A stretch of DNA of 64,000 bases from the NCBI RefSeq assembly GCF_000341345.1, contig NC_020303.1:1-64000 (forward strand), read 5' to 3'. The DNA is from Corynebacterium halotolerans YIM 70093 = DSM 44683. GTDB taxonomy: Bacteria; Actinomycetota; Actinomycetes; Mycobacteriales; Mycobacteriaceae. A program made the translations under genes and the position numbers. Under the pieces are notes generated by a model. It did no database searches. It worked only from the letters and a program-made list of their open reading frames with translations, and was not told the origin of the DNA. How positions within the stretch are numbered: the first letter of the stretch is position 1; every line of letters begins with the position of its first letter. This document shows positions 16,726-25,383 of this stretch, in pieces.

Positions 16726-16728
16726 CCC

Positions 16729-17787
16729 ATGACCGAATGGTATGTCGCCTTTCCCGCGACGATCCTGCTCATTGCCCTGTCCGCCTTCTTTGTCATCATC
16801 GAATTCGCGCTGCTGGCCACCCGGCGTAACCGCCTGGAGGAGACTGCGGAGACCTCCGCGGCCTCCCGGGCCGCGCTACGCAGCCTCAACGAGTTGACCC
16901 TCATGCTCGCCGGTGCTCAGCTGGGTATTACGGTGTGCACCTTCGCTCTCGGTGCGATCACCAAGCCGTGGGTGCATGATGCGCTGATGCCCGTTTTTGA
17001 GGTCGTGGGTATCCCGTTGGCCGCGGCCGATGTCATCGCCTTTATCCTGTCGCTGTTCATCGTCACTTTCCTGCACCTGGTCATCGGTGAGATGGCGCCG
17101 AAGTCCTGGGCGATCACCCACCCGGAATCCGCGATCCGCATCATCGCGCTGCCTGCCCGCGGTTTCATCAACCTGTTTCGACCGCTGCTGTCCTGGATTA
17201 ACCGGATGGCCAACCGCCTGGTTAAGGCCACCGGTGAACAACCGGTGGAACGGGCCGCCGCCCGCGGCTACGACGCCGACACCCTGCGGCTGCTGGTCGA
17301 ACATTCCCGGCTGACCGGCACTCTCGATGATGTCTCCGCCTCCCAGATCACCGGGGTCATCGAGCTGGAACGCGCCACCGTCGGCGAGGCCATCGACGCC
17401 CCCGGAAACGATCCGAGCACCCTGCCATCCACCGCGACGGTGAGAGACGTCCACGCCGCCGCCCGGAAATCCGGGCACCTGCGGGTACTCCTCGACAACT
17501 CGTCCTGGGAGGTCCCCCGTGTCGTGCATGTCCGCGACACCCTGCCCGCAGCGAAGGACGCCCCGGCGGCCGACTGGTCGCGTCCGGCGCTCACCCTGAC
17601 GGAGACAGCCACCGTGCAAGACGCGCTGGAGCAGATGCGTGCGGAAAACGAGCAACTCGCCGTCGTGCTCTCCGTGAACAACGGCCACACCGTCCGCGGC
17701 GTGATCACCTGGGACTACATCCTGCGCCAGTTGTGGCCGAGCATTGAAAAAGAGATCGACCGCGTCCAGTCGAAGCGCCGAGACTAG
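16729..17787 (+). CDS. CNNM/CorC-like membrane protein with CBS domains, second gene
   Basis: A 352-residue paralogue-type partner of the preceding protein. It has a DUF21 membrane domain (1-190; IIEFALLATRRNRLEETAE and LAGAQLGITVCTFALG) and a degenerate CBS region (about 205-345), but no CorC_HlyC tail, hence its shorter length. ATG 16729 is 3 bp after the upstream stop, so translation is coupled. The two probably form a hetero-oligomeric divalent cation transporter. Confidence 0.87.
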   Translation: MTEWYVAFPATILLIALSAFFVIIEFALLATRRNRLEETAETSAASRAALRSLNELTLMLAGAQLGITVCTFALGAITKPWVHDALMPVFEVVGIPLAAADVIAFILSLFIVTFLHLVIGEMAPKSWAITHPESAIRIIALPARGFINLFRPLLSWINRMANRLVKATGEQPVERAAARGYDADTLRLLVEHSRLTGTLDDVSASQITGVIELERATVGEAIDAPGNDPSTLPSTATVRDVHAAARKSGHLRVLLDNSSWEVPRVVHVRDTLPAAKDAPAADWSRPALTLTETATVQDALEQMRAENEQLAVVLSVNNGHTVRGVITWDYILRQLWPSIEKEIDRVQSKRRD

Positions 17788-18440
17788 CGTTCTACGCCGT
17801 TAATCCACTAATTAATTGGTGGGATTGGGCATATCCTCAGCAGGGGACCCGAAAGTGGAGGTGACGCTCACCGCTGATAACCATCACCGGGTGGTTCGCC
17901 GGGGGTCAGGCCCATGGGACCTCAAACTTCGGTAATCGTGGAGTTCATCCGCACCTACCGCCACCGCTTCGGGGTCGAGTCAATCTGCGAGACACTGACT
18001 ATAAATCGGCCTGACCGCAGCACCCAGGACACTATGAAGCGCGTGGACGAGATCTTGGGTGCTGCTCTCTTTGGCTTCTACATAGGGGGAGAGTTGGTGC
18101 TCGTTGACAGTGAGCATCTGTCGCGCCAACTGGTAAGCGTGCTCGTCCCAGCCCTTGCGGACGAGTCGGGCAGTGCCTGGCCTACCCGGAGGAGCCCATG
18201 GCGAATAGGGACTGTTGGTACCGGTGTTCTGGGTAGTTGGTGTAGGTGGTACCACCTGGCCGGGACCACCTGGCCGGGACCACCTGGCCGGGACATCGGC
18301 ACCAACTCAATCTATTCGCCAGTCCATGGACAAAAGGAGATGGAGAAACTTTTCCTCTCCCTGGCCTGATCCACTGGACACTGTCAGACTGGAGGCGTCG
18401 AGTCATCGTCAAGTCACCTACCGTTTGAAGGAGTCAGAGC
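17788..18440. other. Scar region with transposase remains and tandem repeats
   Basis: No intact gene. At about 17930-18003 the plus strand encodes VIVEFIRTYRHRFGVESICE, the start of an IS3-family OrfB like the relic at 34.1 kb. About 18030-18180 (minus strand) encodes a fragment with WDEHAYQLARQMLTVNEHQL that recurs at about 50.5 kb. Three 14-bp tandem repeats follow at 18251-18292. Confidence 0.55.
18251..18292. repeat. Three perfect 14-bp tandem repeats
   Basis: ACCACCTGGCCGGG is repeated three times without mismatch at 18251-18264, 18265-18278 and 18279-18292. It lies 149 bp before the DUF302 gene in a scarred intergenic region. Such short tandem repeats can vary by slippage; no function is evident. 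Confidence 0.8.
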
Positions 18441-18866
18441 ATGTCCTACACCCACACCGCCACCGTGTCCCTGTCGTACGAGGACGCCGTCGCGCGTACC
18501 CGGGAAGCACTGGCCGAGCACGGCTTTGGCGTGCTGACCGAGATTGATGTCAAGGCCACCTTCGATAAGAAGCTCGGGGCAGACGCCGCCGAGGCTGTGG
18601 GTGACTACGTCATCCTCGGCGCCTGCAATCCCACCCTGGCCAGCAAGGCCCTGGCCGCCGAGCCGGAGCTCGGTGCCCTACTACCGTGCAACGTCGTCGT
18701 CCGCCGTGGAGCAGGGGACAACCAGACCACCATCGAGGCGATCGATCCGCAGACCATGGTGACACTTGGCGACAGTGACCAGGTCCGCGAGGTCGCCGAC
18801 GATGCTGACGCCCGCCTGCAGGCAACCCTGGCGGCCATTATCGGCGGCAACAACATCGACGTCTAA
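18441..18866 (+). CDS. DUF302 family protein
   Basis: A 141-residue soluble DUF302 protein. The hallmark is the pattern from ALAEHGFGVLTEIDVKATF through YVILGACNPTLASKAL to LGALLPCNVVVRR. Two conserved-looking cysteines sit in GACNP and LLPCNV. The family is common in metal and sulfur stress loci, but its biochemical role is not established. AAGGAG precedes ATG 18441. It is followed by a perfect hairpin and then a DUF305 lipoprotein, a pairing consistent with a copper or redox-stress module. Confidence 0.88.
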   Translation: MSYTHTATVSLSYEDAVARTREALAEHGFGVLTEIDVKATFDKKLGADAAEAVGDYVILGACNPTLASKALAAEPELGALLPCNVVVRRGAGDNQTTIEAIDPQTMVTLGDSDQVREVADDADARLQATLAAIIGGNNIDV

Positions 18867-18895
18867 ACCGGCCCGCTGATCGTCTGACCCCGCGA

Positions 18896-18924
18896 CACTA
18901 CTCCCGGATCCCCCGGGAGTAGTG
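18896..18924 (+). terminator. Hairpin after the DUF302 gene
   Basis: CACTACTCCCGG (18896-18907) pairs exactly with CCGGGAGTAGTG (18913-18924) over a 5-nt loop, 30 bp after the stop codon. No U-tract follows, as is usual for actinobacterial terminators. Confidence 0.6.
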
Positions 18925-19139
18925 GCAGGCACGAGCGGCTGTCGCGCTTCGCTTGTGCTGGTGGGAGGATCGGAGCCTGTCGGTCCGCTGTCGCGTCCTG
19001 AATGGATCCCGGAGTGTGATTGGCCGCTATTCGCCCTTTACTTTCTCGTTGGGGCAGTGTGTACCACATCCTGCCGTACATACTGTCGGCAGATCGTGAA
19101 GTTTCGCCTGTTCGACATCTGATTCCGGAGGGAATCGTC

Positions 19140-19838
19140 ATGAAACGCACCATCACATTATCCACCTTTACATTGGTCGCTGCCCTGGCCCTGGCCGCCT
19201 GCGGCGGGAGTACTGAGGACGGGACCACCGACACCACGACCACCAATACTGAGACGGTCACCAGCGCCCCGGAGGCCACCACCGGGACGACCACGGATCA
19301 GGCCCCGGGGGAGAGCGCCGCCGAGCACAACAACGCGGACGTCATGTTCACCCGCATGATGATCCCCCACCACCAGCAGGCCGTGGAGATGAGTCAGATC
19401 CTCCTGGCCAAGGACAACATTCCCAGTGAGGTCGTCGACTTCGCCCAGCGGGTGTTCGACACCCAAACCGCTGAAGTCGACCAGATGAACGCCATGCTCG
19501 AGACCTGGGAGCAGCAACCGGGTTCTGACAACATGGGTGGCATGAGCGGCATGGGTTCTGACTCCGGCCACATGGGTTCTGACAACATGGGCAACATGGG
19601 CAACATGGGTGGCATGATGGATCAGGAGGGTATGACCGCACTGGAGAACGCGGAAGGCACTGAGGCAGTTCGCCTCTACCTCGAGGACATGATTCCGCAT
19701 CACGAAGGAGCCATTGACATGGCCCGCACCGAGGTCAACAACGGTCGCAACTCCCAAACCATCGCCCTGGCCGAGCAGATGATCACCACCCAGGAGGCCG
19801 AAATCACCGAGATGGAGCAGATGCTCCAAAACCTCTGA
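19140..19838 (+). CDS. DUF305 lipoprotein with Met/His-rich copper-binding linker
   Basis: A 232-residue exported lipoprotein. The signal peptide ends in the lipobox LAAC with Cys21, and a Thr-rich linker follows. Two DUF305 repeats each carry the MIPHH signature (MFTRMMIPHHQQAVEMSQ and DMIPHHEGAIDMA). Between them is a segment rich in Gly-Met-Ser-Asp with many methionines and a histidine (about 132-165), the composition of periplasmic copper-binding loops. ATG 19140 has GGAGGG upstream; a longer frame from 19020 is not supported. It probably binds copper outside the membrane, and maturation would use Lgt. A strong terminator follows. Confidence 0.9.
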   Translation: MKRTITLSTFTLVAALALAACGGSTEDGTTDTTTTNTETVTSAPEATTGTTTDQAPGESAAEHNNADVMFTRMMIPHHQQAVEMSQILLAKDNIPSEVVDFAQRVFDTQTAEVDQMNAMLETWEQQPGSDNMGGMSGMGSDSGHMGSDNMGNMGNMGGMMDQEGMTALENAEGTEAVRLYLEDMIPHHEGAIDMARTEVNNGRNSQTIALAEQMITTQEAEITEMEQMLQNL

Positions 19839-19856
19839 GCGACCCCGTGAACCCCA

Positions 19857-19894
19857 GAAACGATCGCCCTGACCTCGTCACGGGCGATCGTTTC
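19857..19894 (+). terminator. Terminator hairpin after the DUF305 lipoprotein gene
   Basis: A perfect 13-bp stem, GAAACGATCGCCC (19857-19869) with GGGCGATCGTTTC (19882-19894), starts 18 bp after the stop codon. Confidence 0.75.
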
Positions 19895-19938
19895 AAAGCT
19901 TCGGCCCCACCAAGACCCGTTAAAAACTCTCCGGTTTA

Positions 19939-19968
19939 GGTTTCTTGGTTCCTGGGAACCTGAGACGC
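19939..19968. repeat. 30-bp dyad c, centre TG
   Basis: Arms GGTTTCTTGGTTCC and GGAACCTGAGACGC around TG (19953-19954). The inner six bases pair perfectly. The arms carry one extra base compared with dyads a, b, d and e. It lies just after the DUF305 terminator. Confidence 0.55.
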
Positions 19969-20087
19969 CCCGGTTGTATGCCCCGGTCACTCGTGCATGA
20001 GGGAGACGACTTGTCGACTTTCGCTGTCAGGTCTTCCCGGCAGGAACGATGATGTCATTGACCTCTTATCCCTGACGCTCGGATCGA

Positions 20088-20251
20088 GTGTTAGGAACGC
20101 GTAGTTTGAAACGGCATGGTAACCATCGTGAAGCGCGATGGTGAGCTTCGTGGAGCACTGAACAGACGTATTGTTTGGGACGTGCTTCCAGTAGCAGTGT
20201 TCTGACGAACCGATCGTCAGAACCGCGCTACTAAAAGCACGTCCCTAACAC
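20088..20251. repeat. MITE-like structured element
   Basis: A 164-bp non-coding unit bounded by 12-bp inverted repeats, GTGTTAGGAACG (20088-20099) and CGTCCCTAACAC (20240-20251), with one mismatch. Inside is a long three-part hairpin: 20177-20187 with 20235-20245, 20191-20195 with 20227-20231, and 20199-20207 with 20215-20223. A second small dyad lies at 20122-20142. No protein is encoded. Size, terminal repeats and folding fit a miniature transposable element or structured RNA; no clear target duplication is seen. The rest of 19969-20381 shows no gene. Confidence 0.5.
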
Positions 20252-20451
20252 GTATGCCACACCCTTTCAGGGACTGCACGATAACCCGGTCGTGAGGGTG
20301 TTAAGAAAGCGTTTTCGGTAGCGCAGTGGTGATGATCCGGTAGTGCTCGAGTGAACATCCGAAGGCAGTGATTCCGGGGGCGGGGCCGTCCCCTGTTTGG
20401 TGGACACGCTGACCCTGGCCCAGAATGGGCCGGAGAATGCGAGAGACCACC

Positions 20452-20763
20452 ATGCCGAAGAACACCTACACCGATGAGTTCAAAGCCGACGCGGTCCGGC
20501 TCTACGAGGACACCAAGGGCGCTTCTTTTTCCTCAATCGCCGTGGACCTCGGCATCAGCCGGGCGACGTTGAAGAACTGGGTCTACGCCGCCCGCAGGGC
20601 CCGCGGCGTCCAGCCCAGCCGCACCGCCGAGGACCCCACCGACGAGCTGCTGCGCCTGCGCAAAGAAGTCCAGCACCTGCGCTCGGAGACCCAGAAGCTT
20701 TCCACCGAGCGCGATATCCTGCGCAAGGCCGCGAAGTATTTCGCGGGAGAGACGACCTGGTGA
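20452..20763 (+). CDS. IS3-family transposase OrfA, copy 3
   Basis: Same 103-residue OrfA as in copies 1 and 2, intact. Confidence 0.92.
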   Translation: MPKNTYTDEFKADAVRLYEDTKGASFSSIAVDLGISRATLKNWVYAARRARGVQPSRTAEDPTDELLRLRKEVQHLRSETQKLSTERDILRKAAKYFAGETTW

Positions 20764-21656
20764 TCCGCTTCCAGTTCGTTGACGACTACGCCACCACCTA
20801 CTCGGTGAAGCGGTTGTGTCATGTCCTTAATCTGAACCGGTCAAGCTTTTACAAGTGGCGGGACGGCAAGCCTGCCCGCAGGCAGCGCCAGCACGCCGAT
20901 GAGGTGCTGGTGGCCCAGATGCGGGACTACCACGAGGAGTTCGACGCCACGATCGGAGTGCGCCGCATGACCGCCGAAATCAACGACACCGCGCCCACGC
21001 CGGTCAACCACAAACGCATCGAACGTCTCATGTGCCAGCACCAGATCGTCGGGGTGAGCCTGCGCAAGAAGAAGCGCACCACCATCCCGGACCAGGACGC
21101 GAGGGTCTTCGACGACCTCGTCGGCCGAGACTTCACCGCCGAGGACTGCAACCAGCTCTATATCGGCGACATCACCTACTTGCCCTGCGGGAAAGGAGAA
21201 TTCATGTACCTGGCCACGGTCATCGACGTCTGTTCCAGGCGTCTGGTCGGCTACTCGCTTGCGGACCACATGCGTACCAGTCTCGTCCAGGACGCGATTG
21301 AGGACGCGGCACGCACGAGAGGCTCCCTGGACGGGGCAATATTTCACTCGGACCACGGCAGCGTCTATACCTCCTCAGCGTTCCAGACCACGTGCCGGAG
21401 GCTGGGGATCCGCCAGTCGATGGGCCGGATCGGATCGAGTGCGGATAACGCGATGGCTGAGTCGTTCAACGCCTCGCTGAAGCGGGAGACGCTGCAAGGT
21501 TCTGGTGGTTGGGCGTCGCCGGTTCAGTGTCGACGGGAGGTGTTCCGGTGGATCACGAGGTACAACACACGTCGTCGGCACTCCGGGATCAGTTACTTAT
21601 CGCCGAGAGCTTTCGAACACCGCGCCACGGCTGTTACCGTGGCACCCGCTGCTTGA
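20760..21656 (+). CDS. IS3-family transposase OrfB, copy 3
   Basis: Same 298-residue DDE integrase as in copies 1 and 2, intact. Confidence 0.93.
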   Translation: MIRFQFVDDYATTYSVKRLCHVLNLNRSSFYKWRDGKPARRQRQHADEVLVAQMRDYHEEFDATIGVRRMTAEINDTAPTPVNHKRIERLMCQHQIVGVSLRKKKRTTIPDQDARVFDDLVGRDFTAEDCNQLYIGDITYLPCGKGEFMYLATVIDVCSRRLVGYSLADHMRTSLVQDAIEDAARTRGSLDGAIFHSDHGSVYTSSAFQTTCRRLGIRQSMGRIGSSADNAMAESFNASLKRETLQGSGGWASPVQCRREVFRWITRYNTRRRHSGISYLSPRAFEHRATAVTVAPAA

Positions 21657-21790
21657 TCAATCCTGCGTGTCCACTCAAAGGGGGACACCCCCGGCACCCA
21701 ACAGAAGCTTTCAGCCAGCTCTATGCCTTAGCCTGTAGCGTGTCGAGGAGAATAAAACCTCTCATACGAAAACCGAAAGCCGAGTTCGCT

Positions 21791-22036
21791 ATGACAGTGC
21801 GCAAGTGGGCGTGGATCTCTGTCTGGGTATCTCTGATAGTGGGGGCGGTCCTCGCGGTTGCCGGGTTGAACGGCTTCTATGTCACAATGCGGTGGCTGCA
21901 GCTGGAAAACGCAGAGGTGACTGGCCCGCTCCACCGCATTGAAACAGCATGGGGATATATGTGGCCAGCGGTCTGGTTCCTGGGCTATGGCGCGGTCCTG
22001 GGAATTGGGATGAAGCTGCTGCCGAGGATGGCCTGA
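21791..22036 (+). CDS. Small membrane protein, unknown function
   Basis: An 81-residue protein with two predicted membrane helices (WAWISVWVSLIVGAVLAVAG and WPAVWFLGYGAVLGIGMKLL), joined by a short extracytoplasmic or cytoplasmic loop with LQLENAEVTGPLHR. No family was recognised. The open frame extends upstream into the IS copy, but ATG 21791 is the sensible start because the first helix begins directly after MTVRK. It is one of the few short genes here with clear membrane-protein character; its ribosome binding site is weak. Confidence 0.55.
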   Translation: MTVRKWAWISVWVSLIVGAVLAVAGLNGFYVTMRWLQLENAEVTGPLHRIETAWGYMWPAVWFLGYGAVLGIGMKLLPRMA

Positions 22037-22699
22037 GGGTGCCTACCGGAGAGGAAGCTGTCACGCCCTTGCGTCGTAAAAGCCAGGATCTGAAATAGCT
22101 GCGGCTGCTACCGCATCCCCACCGGCCTACTGGGTCATCACTACCGCGCTTTCAGATAGCCGTTCTATACATGGGGGAACTCGGAGGGATCTCAACCGTG
22201 GCCGGGCCCGTCGTCGCTGAGTCCCTTCTCAACCGTCTTACGGGCGGGGTGGAAAACACCAACCGGGACTGGTCGAGCACGAGGCTCGCACCGATCTGGG
22301 TCAGGTAGTTAACCCAGCGAACGAGGATCGGGGGGAGCAACGCTTCAAGATGCTCACTCCGGTGCTTCACTTTCATCACCACGTTGCTTCAAAATGCACG
22401 TTCGGAACATCGAGGGCATCCTTCGCTTCCCGGCTCCCACTGAGGGGACGAGAGGGGCATAACGCCACAACAGGGCACGTAACGGTTGCTGTTGGCTGTG
22501 CGCTGCGCCCGTCGTTTTCCGGGCGGTTATCAGCGTTCCCAGTGCTCGGCAGGGAGTTTTCGAGGCTCCGGCCAGAATAATCCTGGACCTCACAGGGCGT
22601 GACGGTGCAGGCCGGTAGTAAGAGTCAGGGGTGGGGTGCCAGCTTTCAGCTGCAATTTTCCCACCCGGGGTCGTTGCGCACCTGAGCTCATCACGATGC
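22037..22699. other. Intergenic region, no supported gene
   Basis: About 660 bp with no recognisable gene, located downstream of both the small membrane protein and the converging DUF418 gene. Short open frames occur on both strands but lack starts and conserved patterns. A minus-strand fragment near 22160-22380 (LPPILVRWVNYLTQIGA) may be an unidentified relic. Confidence 0.4.
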
Positions 22700-23929
22700 T
22701 TATCCCTGTGCTGTGGCGGGAGTAGGTGTGCGCATCACCAGTGTGCGAGCCCCCTTCGCACTCGTGCTCACGATCCGCTCGAGGGGACCTTGCCCGAAGG
22801 CTTTGCGCCAGGCCAGGGCGAAGATCGCGGCGGCCAGGAGGTGGAGGATAAACCACAGAGCGGGCAGATCGTAGTGGACCTGCAGGGCGAGCACCAGTAG
22901 GTGAACGGTGTAGAGGGTGAAGGTCATCGACCCCATCGCTGCCAGCGGAGCCAATACCAGCTCGGCCTTGCGGGGAATGAGCAGGCAGGCTCCCAGTACC
23001 GCCAGGCCCACGCCCAGGCTGAACATGATGGCCAGGGGGGTGTTCGTGTGCGGGGTACTAATCGCCAACCACCAGACGGTGTCGTTGGGCAGGACTTCCG
23101 GTCCCCACACCAGGACCTCCCACAGGGTGTGCTCGTCCATCCCGGGACTAGCCAGCAACCGGTCGTAACCACCGGCGCCATAAAGCAGCAGGGCGGAGGT
23201 GAGTTTGGCGCCCGCCGCCAGTGTCACACCGGCCGCCAGCAGCCGCGGGGCAGCGTCTCCTGAGTGCAGGTCGAGTCGCCCCACGGCCAGCCCGATGAGC
23301 ATGTAGGTCATATACGGCAGGGCCGGGTAGACACCGGTCACGAGCAGCTGGGAAAGGAGACCAACCGGCTCGGTGACTACGTCGGTGAACGTGGGATTAT
23401 AGGAGGCCATCTCCGGCAACAGGTCCTGGAACTGCTGCATCAGTACCGGGGAGAGCACGGCGAAACCGGTCGCCCACAGACACAGTGCCTTCACACTCAG
23501 GTGCAGGAAGGGGATGGACAGCAGGAAGAACACCGCGTAGTAGAGCAGGATCCCGTAGGCCGGCGGGTTCTCCACCGGCATCACGGTAGCCACCGCCAAC
23601 CCGGCCAGCCCGACCAAGACTGCGCGGACGGCCAATGCAAGGCGGCCGGCGGTCATCCGCCGTCCCCGGTGCGCAGTGTTTCCCCCGGTGCCCAGGCCCA
23701 GGCCTACGCCAGCGAGCAGGGCGAACAGGGCGGCGGAATGTCCGGAAAACAGGATCCAGGACACGCTCGCCTCGCCGGTCGTCTCATTCCAGGACGGCAG
23801 GATATGGATGGCCACCAGGCCAATGAGTGCAATACCCCGGGCAACGTCCACGCCTATCAGCCGACGGGATGCTATGCGGGATGGTTCCCCGACCGTCAGG
23901 TCGGATGCTTCGTTTACTGTCGCTGTCAT
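22700..23929 (-). CDS. DUF418/DUF1624-type polytopic membrane protein
   Basis: A 409-residue membrane protein with about ten hydrophobic helices. The N-terminus RRLIGVDVARGIALIGLVAIH is the signature of the DUF1624/heparan-acetyltransferase-like group, and the C-terminal part (APLAAMGSMTFTLYTVHLLVL) matches DUF418. Members are thought to be membrane acyltransferases acting on envelope molecules; the substrate is unknown. Start ATG 23929 is preceded by GTAGGA. The gene lies downstream of, and in the same direction as, the two-component system, separated by about 320 bp, so it could be a target. Confidence 0.82.
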   Translation of the reverse strand: MTATVNEASDLTVGEPSRIASRRLIGVDVARGIALIGLVAIHILPSWNETTGEASVSWILFSGHSAALFALLAGVGLGLGTGGNTAHRGRRMTAGRLALAVRAVLVGLAGLAVATVMPVENPPAYGILLYYAVFFLLSIPFLHLSVKALCLWATGFAVLSPVLMQQFQDLLPEMASYNPTFTDVVTEPVGLLSQLLVTGVYPALPYMTYMLIGLAVGRLDLHSGDAAPRLLAAGVTLAAGAKLTSALLLYGAGGYDRLLASPGMDEHTLWEVLVWGPEVLPNDTVWWLAISTPHTNTPLAIMFSLGVGLAVLGACLLIPRKAELVLAPLAAMGSMTFTLYTVHLLVLALQVHYDLPALWFILHLLAAAIFALAWRKAFGQGPLERIVSTSAKGARTLVMRTPTPATAQG

Positions 23930-24246
23930 ATTCCTACTCTTCGCTGTCGAGGGCCAGTCCCCACAGTCGGCGAGGGGATCGGGGCAGTTCAGTGAGAAAA
24001 TGCGGACCTGGGTTGAGTCGCATCCTTAGGATTACAACGACAACTTGCGACCAGGTTGAGCAATTCTCAAGATTTCCTCAAGAAACGAAAAGGCCTGTCT
24101 CAGGCAAGGGCGGAGCCCGGGACCGGCAGCCGGGTGCTACCGCAGCACATACCGCACCTGGCAGGGGATCCCCCAGACACAGGCGCTCTGCCCCCTCCCG
24201 CCCCGCCTCCTGGCGTGGCCGGGAGAGCACCGGGGCCACTCGGTGG
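23930..24246. other. Spacer between histidine kinase and DUF418 genes
   Basis: No gene. The region contains an AT-rich patch near 24040-24090 with TTGAGCAATTCTCAAG and TCCTCAAG words, which may be the promoter and regulator site of the DUF418 gene. Confidence 0.35.
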
Positions 24247-25383
24247 TCAGTGGGATAGGGTGGCGCGGGGGAGATGGATGCGAAAGCTTGCCCCGTGGCC
24301 GGGGCCGGGGCTAGACGCCTCCAAACGTCCACCGTGGGCTTCGACGATGGCTTTGCTGATCGCCAGACCTAACCCAGAGCTTCCGCCCGAGGTTTCGCGC
24401 CCCGGATAGGCGCGGTAGAAGCGTTCGAAGACATGGGGCAGGTGCTCGGGGGCGATGCCTTCACCATTGTCGGTGACGGTGATGGTGACCGCCTGGGGGG
24501 TGTGGTCGGTATGTACGGCAATAGTGCCCCCCTCCGGGGTGTGGCGTAGGGCGTTTTCGAGCAGATTAGACAGGACCTGCCCCATCCGGTCCGGATCCAT
24601 CCGCACCAGGGCCGGCTGCGGACCCGAGCTGGTGGTAGTGATCGTGATGTGGTGGTCGGCGGCGACCTGTTCGACCGCGTCCACCGCTTCCGCGGCCAGC
24701 TGGGAAGGTTCCTGGTGTACCAGCTTCAGGCGTGTGATTGCCTCCTCCGCCTGGTTGAGGGAGCGCATATCCTGGGCAAGTCGCTCCAGGCGGAGGACCT
24801 GGGCGTGGAGGATGTCTTTGGTTCGTTCATTGAAGGCAACCACCCCATCATCGATGCCTTCCAAATATCCCCGGAGACTGGCCAGCGGGGTGCGCATCTC
24901 GTGCGCCAGATCGGCCAGCATCTGGTCTCGGGTGGTGTCCACGGCGTTGAGTTGGACGGCCATGTCGTTGAAGGAGTCGGCCAGGGAATCGAAGTCGGGT
25001 CCCAGCCCGGCGGAGGTGACCCGGATTTCGTAGTTGCCGGAGGCCACCTGTTTGGCGGCGGCGCTGAATGTGCTCACGGGGTGGCCGATCGTGCGGTAGA
25101 GGTAGACGCTGACTGCTCCGGCGATACCCAGGGCCGGGATCACGGCGATGCCCAGGGCGGTGAAGATGACCGAGCGCAGGGCATCCTCAAGGTGGATGAG
25201 TCCATAGGCTTCGTAGGCGTGCCCGGCAGACACCAGCTCGCGATGAAACATCGACGGCCCGATCGCCACGGCGGTGGCAATGACAATGATCAGGCCGACC
25301 GCCAGCACCGCGAGCTGGCCCAGCAGCAGGCGGACGGTCAGCGAACTCCACCACGGGGTGGTGGCAGCTGGTGCGGAGCTCAT
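24247..25383 (-). CDS. Sensor histidine kinase (BaeS/MprB-like)
   Basis: A 378-residue membrane kinase. Two transmembrane helices (about 14-40 and 76-98) flank a short extracytoplasmic sensor loop. A HAMP domain follows (RTIGHPVSTFSAAAKQVASG), then the phosphoacceptor helix DLAHEMRTPLASLRGY with the active histidine, and the ATPase boxes NLLENALRHT (N), VTDNGEGIAPEHL (G1) and SSGLGLAISKA (G2). ATG 25383 overlaps the response-regulator stop in ATGA, so the pair is coupled. The sensor loop of only about 35 residues shows no obvious metal-binding cluster. The stimulus is unknown; metal or envelope stress fits the neighbourhood. Confidence 0.92.
   Translation of the reverse strand: MSSAPAATTPWWSSLTVRLLLGQLAVLAVGLIIVIATAVAIGPSMFHRELVSAGHAYEAYGLIHLEDALRSVIFTALGIAVIPALGIAGAVSVYLYRTIGHPVSTFSAAAKQVASGNYEIRVTSAGLGPDFDSLADSFNDMAVQLNAVDTTRDQMLADLAHEMRTPLASLRGYLEGIDDGVVAFNERTKDILHAQVLRLERLAQDMRSLNQAEEAITRLKLVHQEPSQLAAEAVDAVEQVAADHHITITTTSSGPQPALVRMDPDRMGQVLSNLLENALRHTPEGGTIAVHTDHTPQAVTITVTDNGEGIAPEHLPHVFERFYRAYPGRETSGGSSGLGLAISKAIVEAHGGRLEASSPGPGHGASFRIHLPRATLSH

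Larger units (their letters stand above)
20382..21692 (+). mobile_element. IS3-family insertion sequence, copy 3
   Basis: A third 1311-bp copy with the same ends and coding content as copies 1 and 2, flanked by the 3-bp duplication GGC (20379-20381 and 21693-21695). Confidence 0.95.

Noticed and set aside
20177..20245. Integron attC site
   Set aside because: The long hairpin is attC-sized, but the boundary words run GTTAGG...CCTAAC, the reverse of the TAAC...GTTA order of attC, and no integron integrase or cassette array is present.
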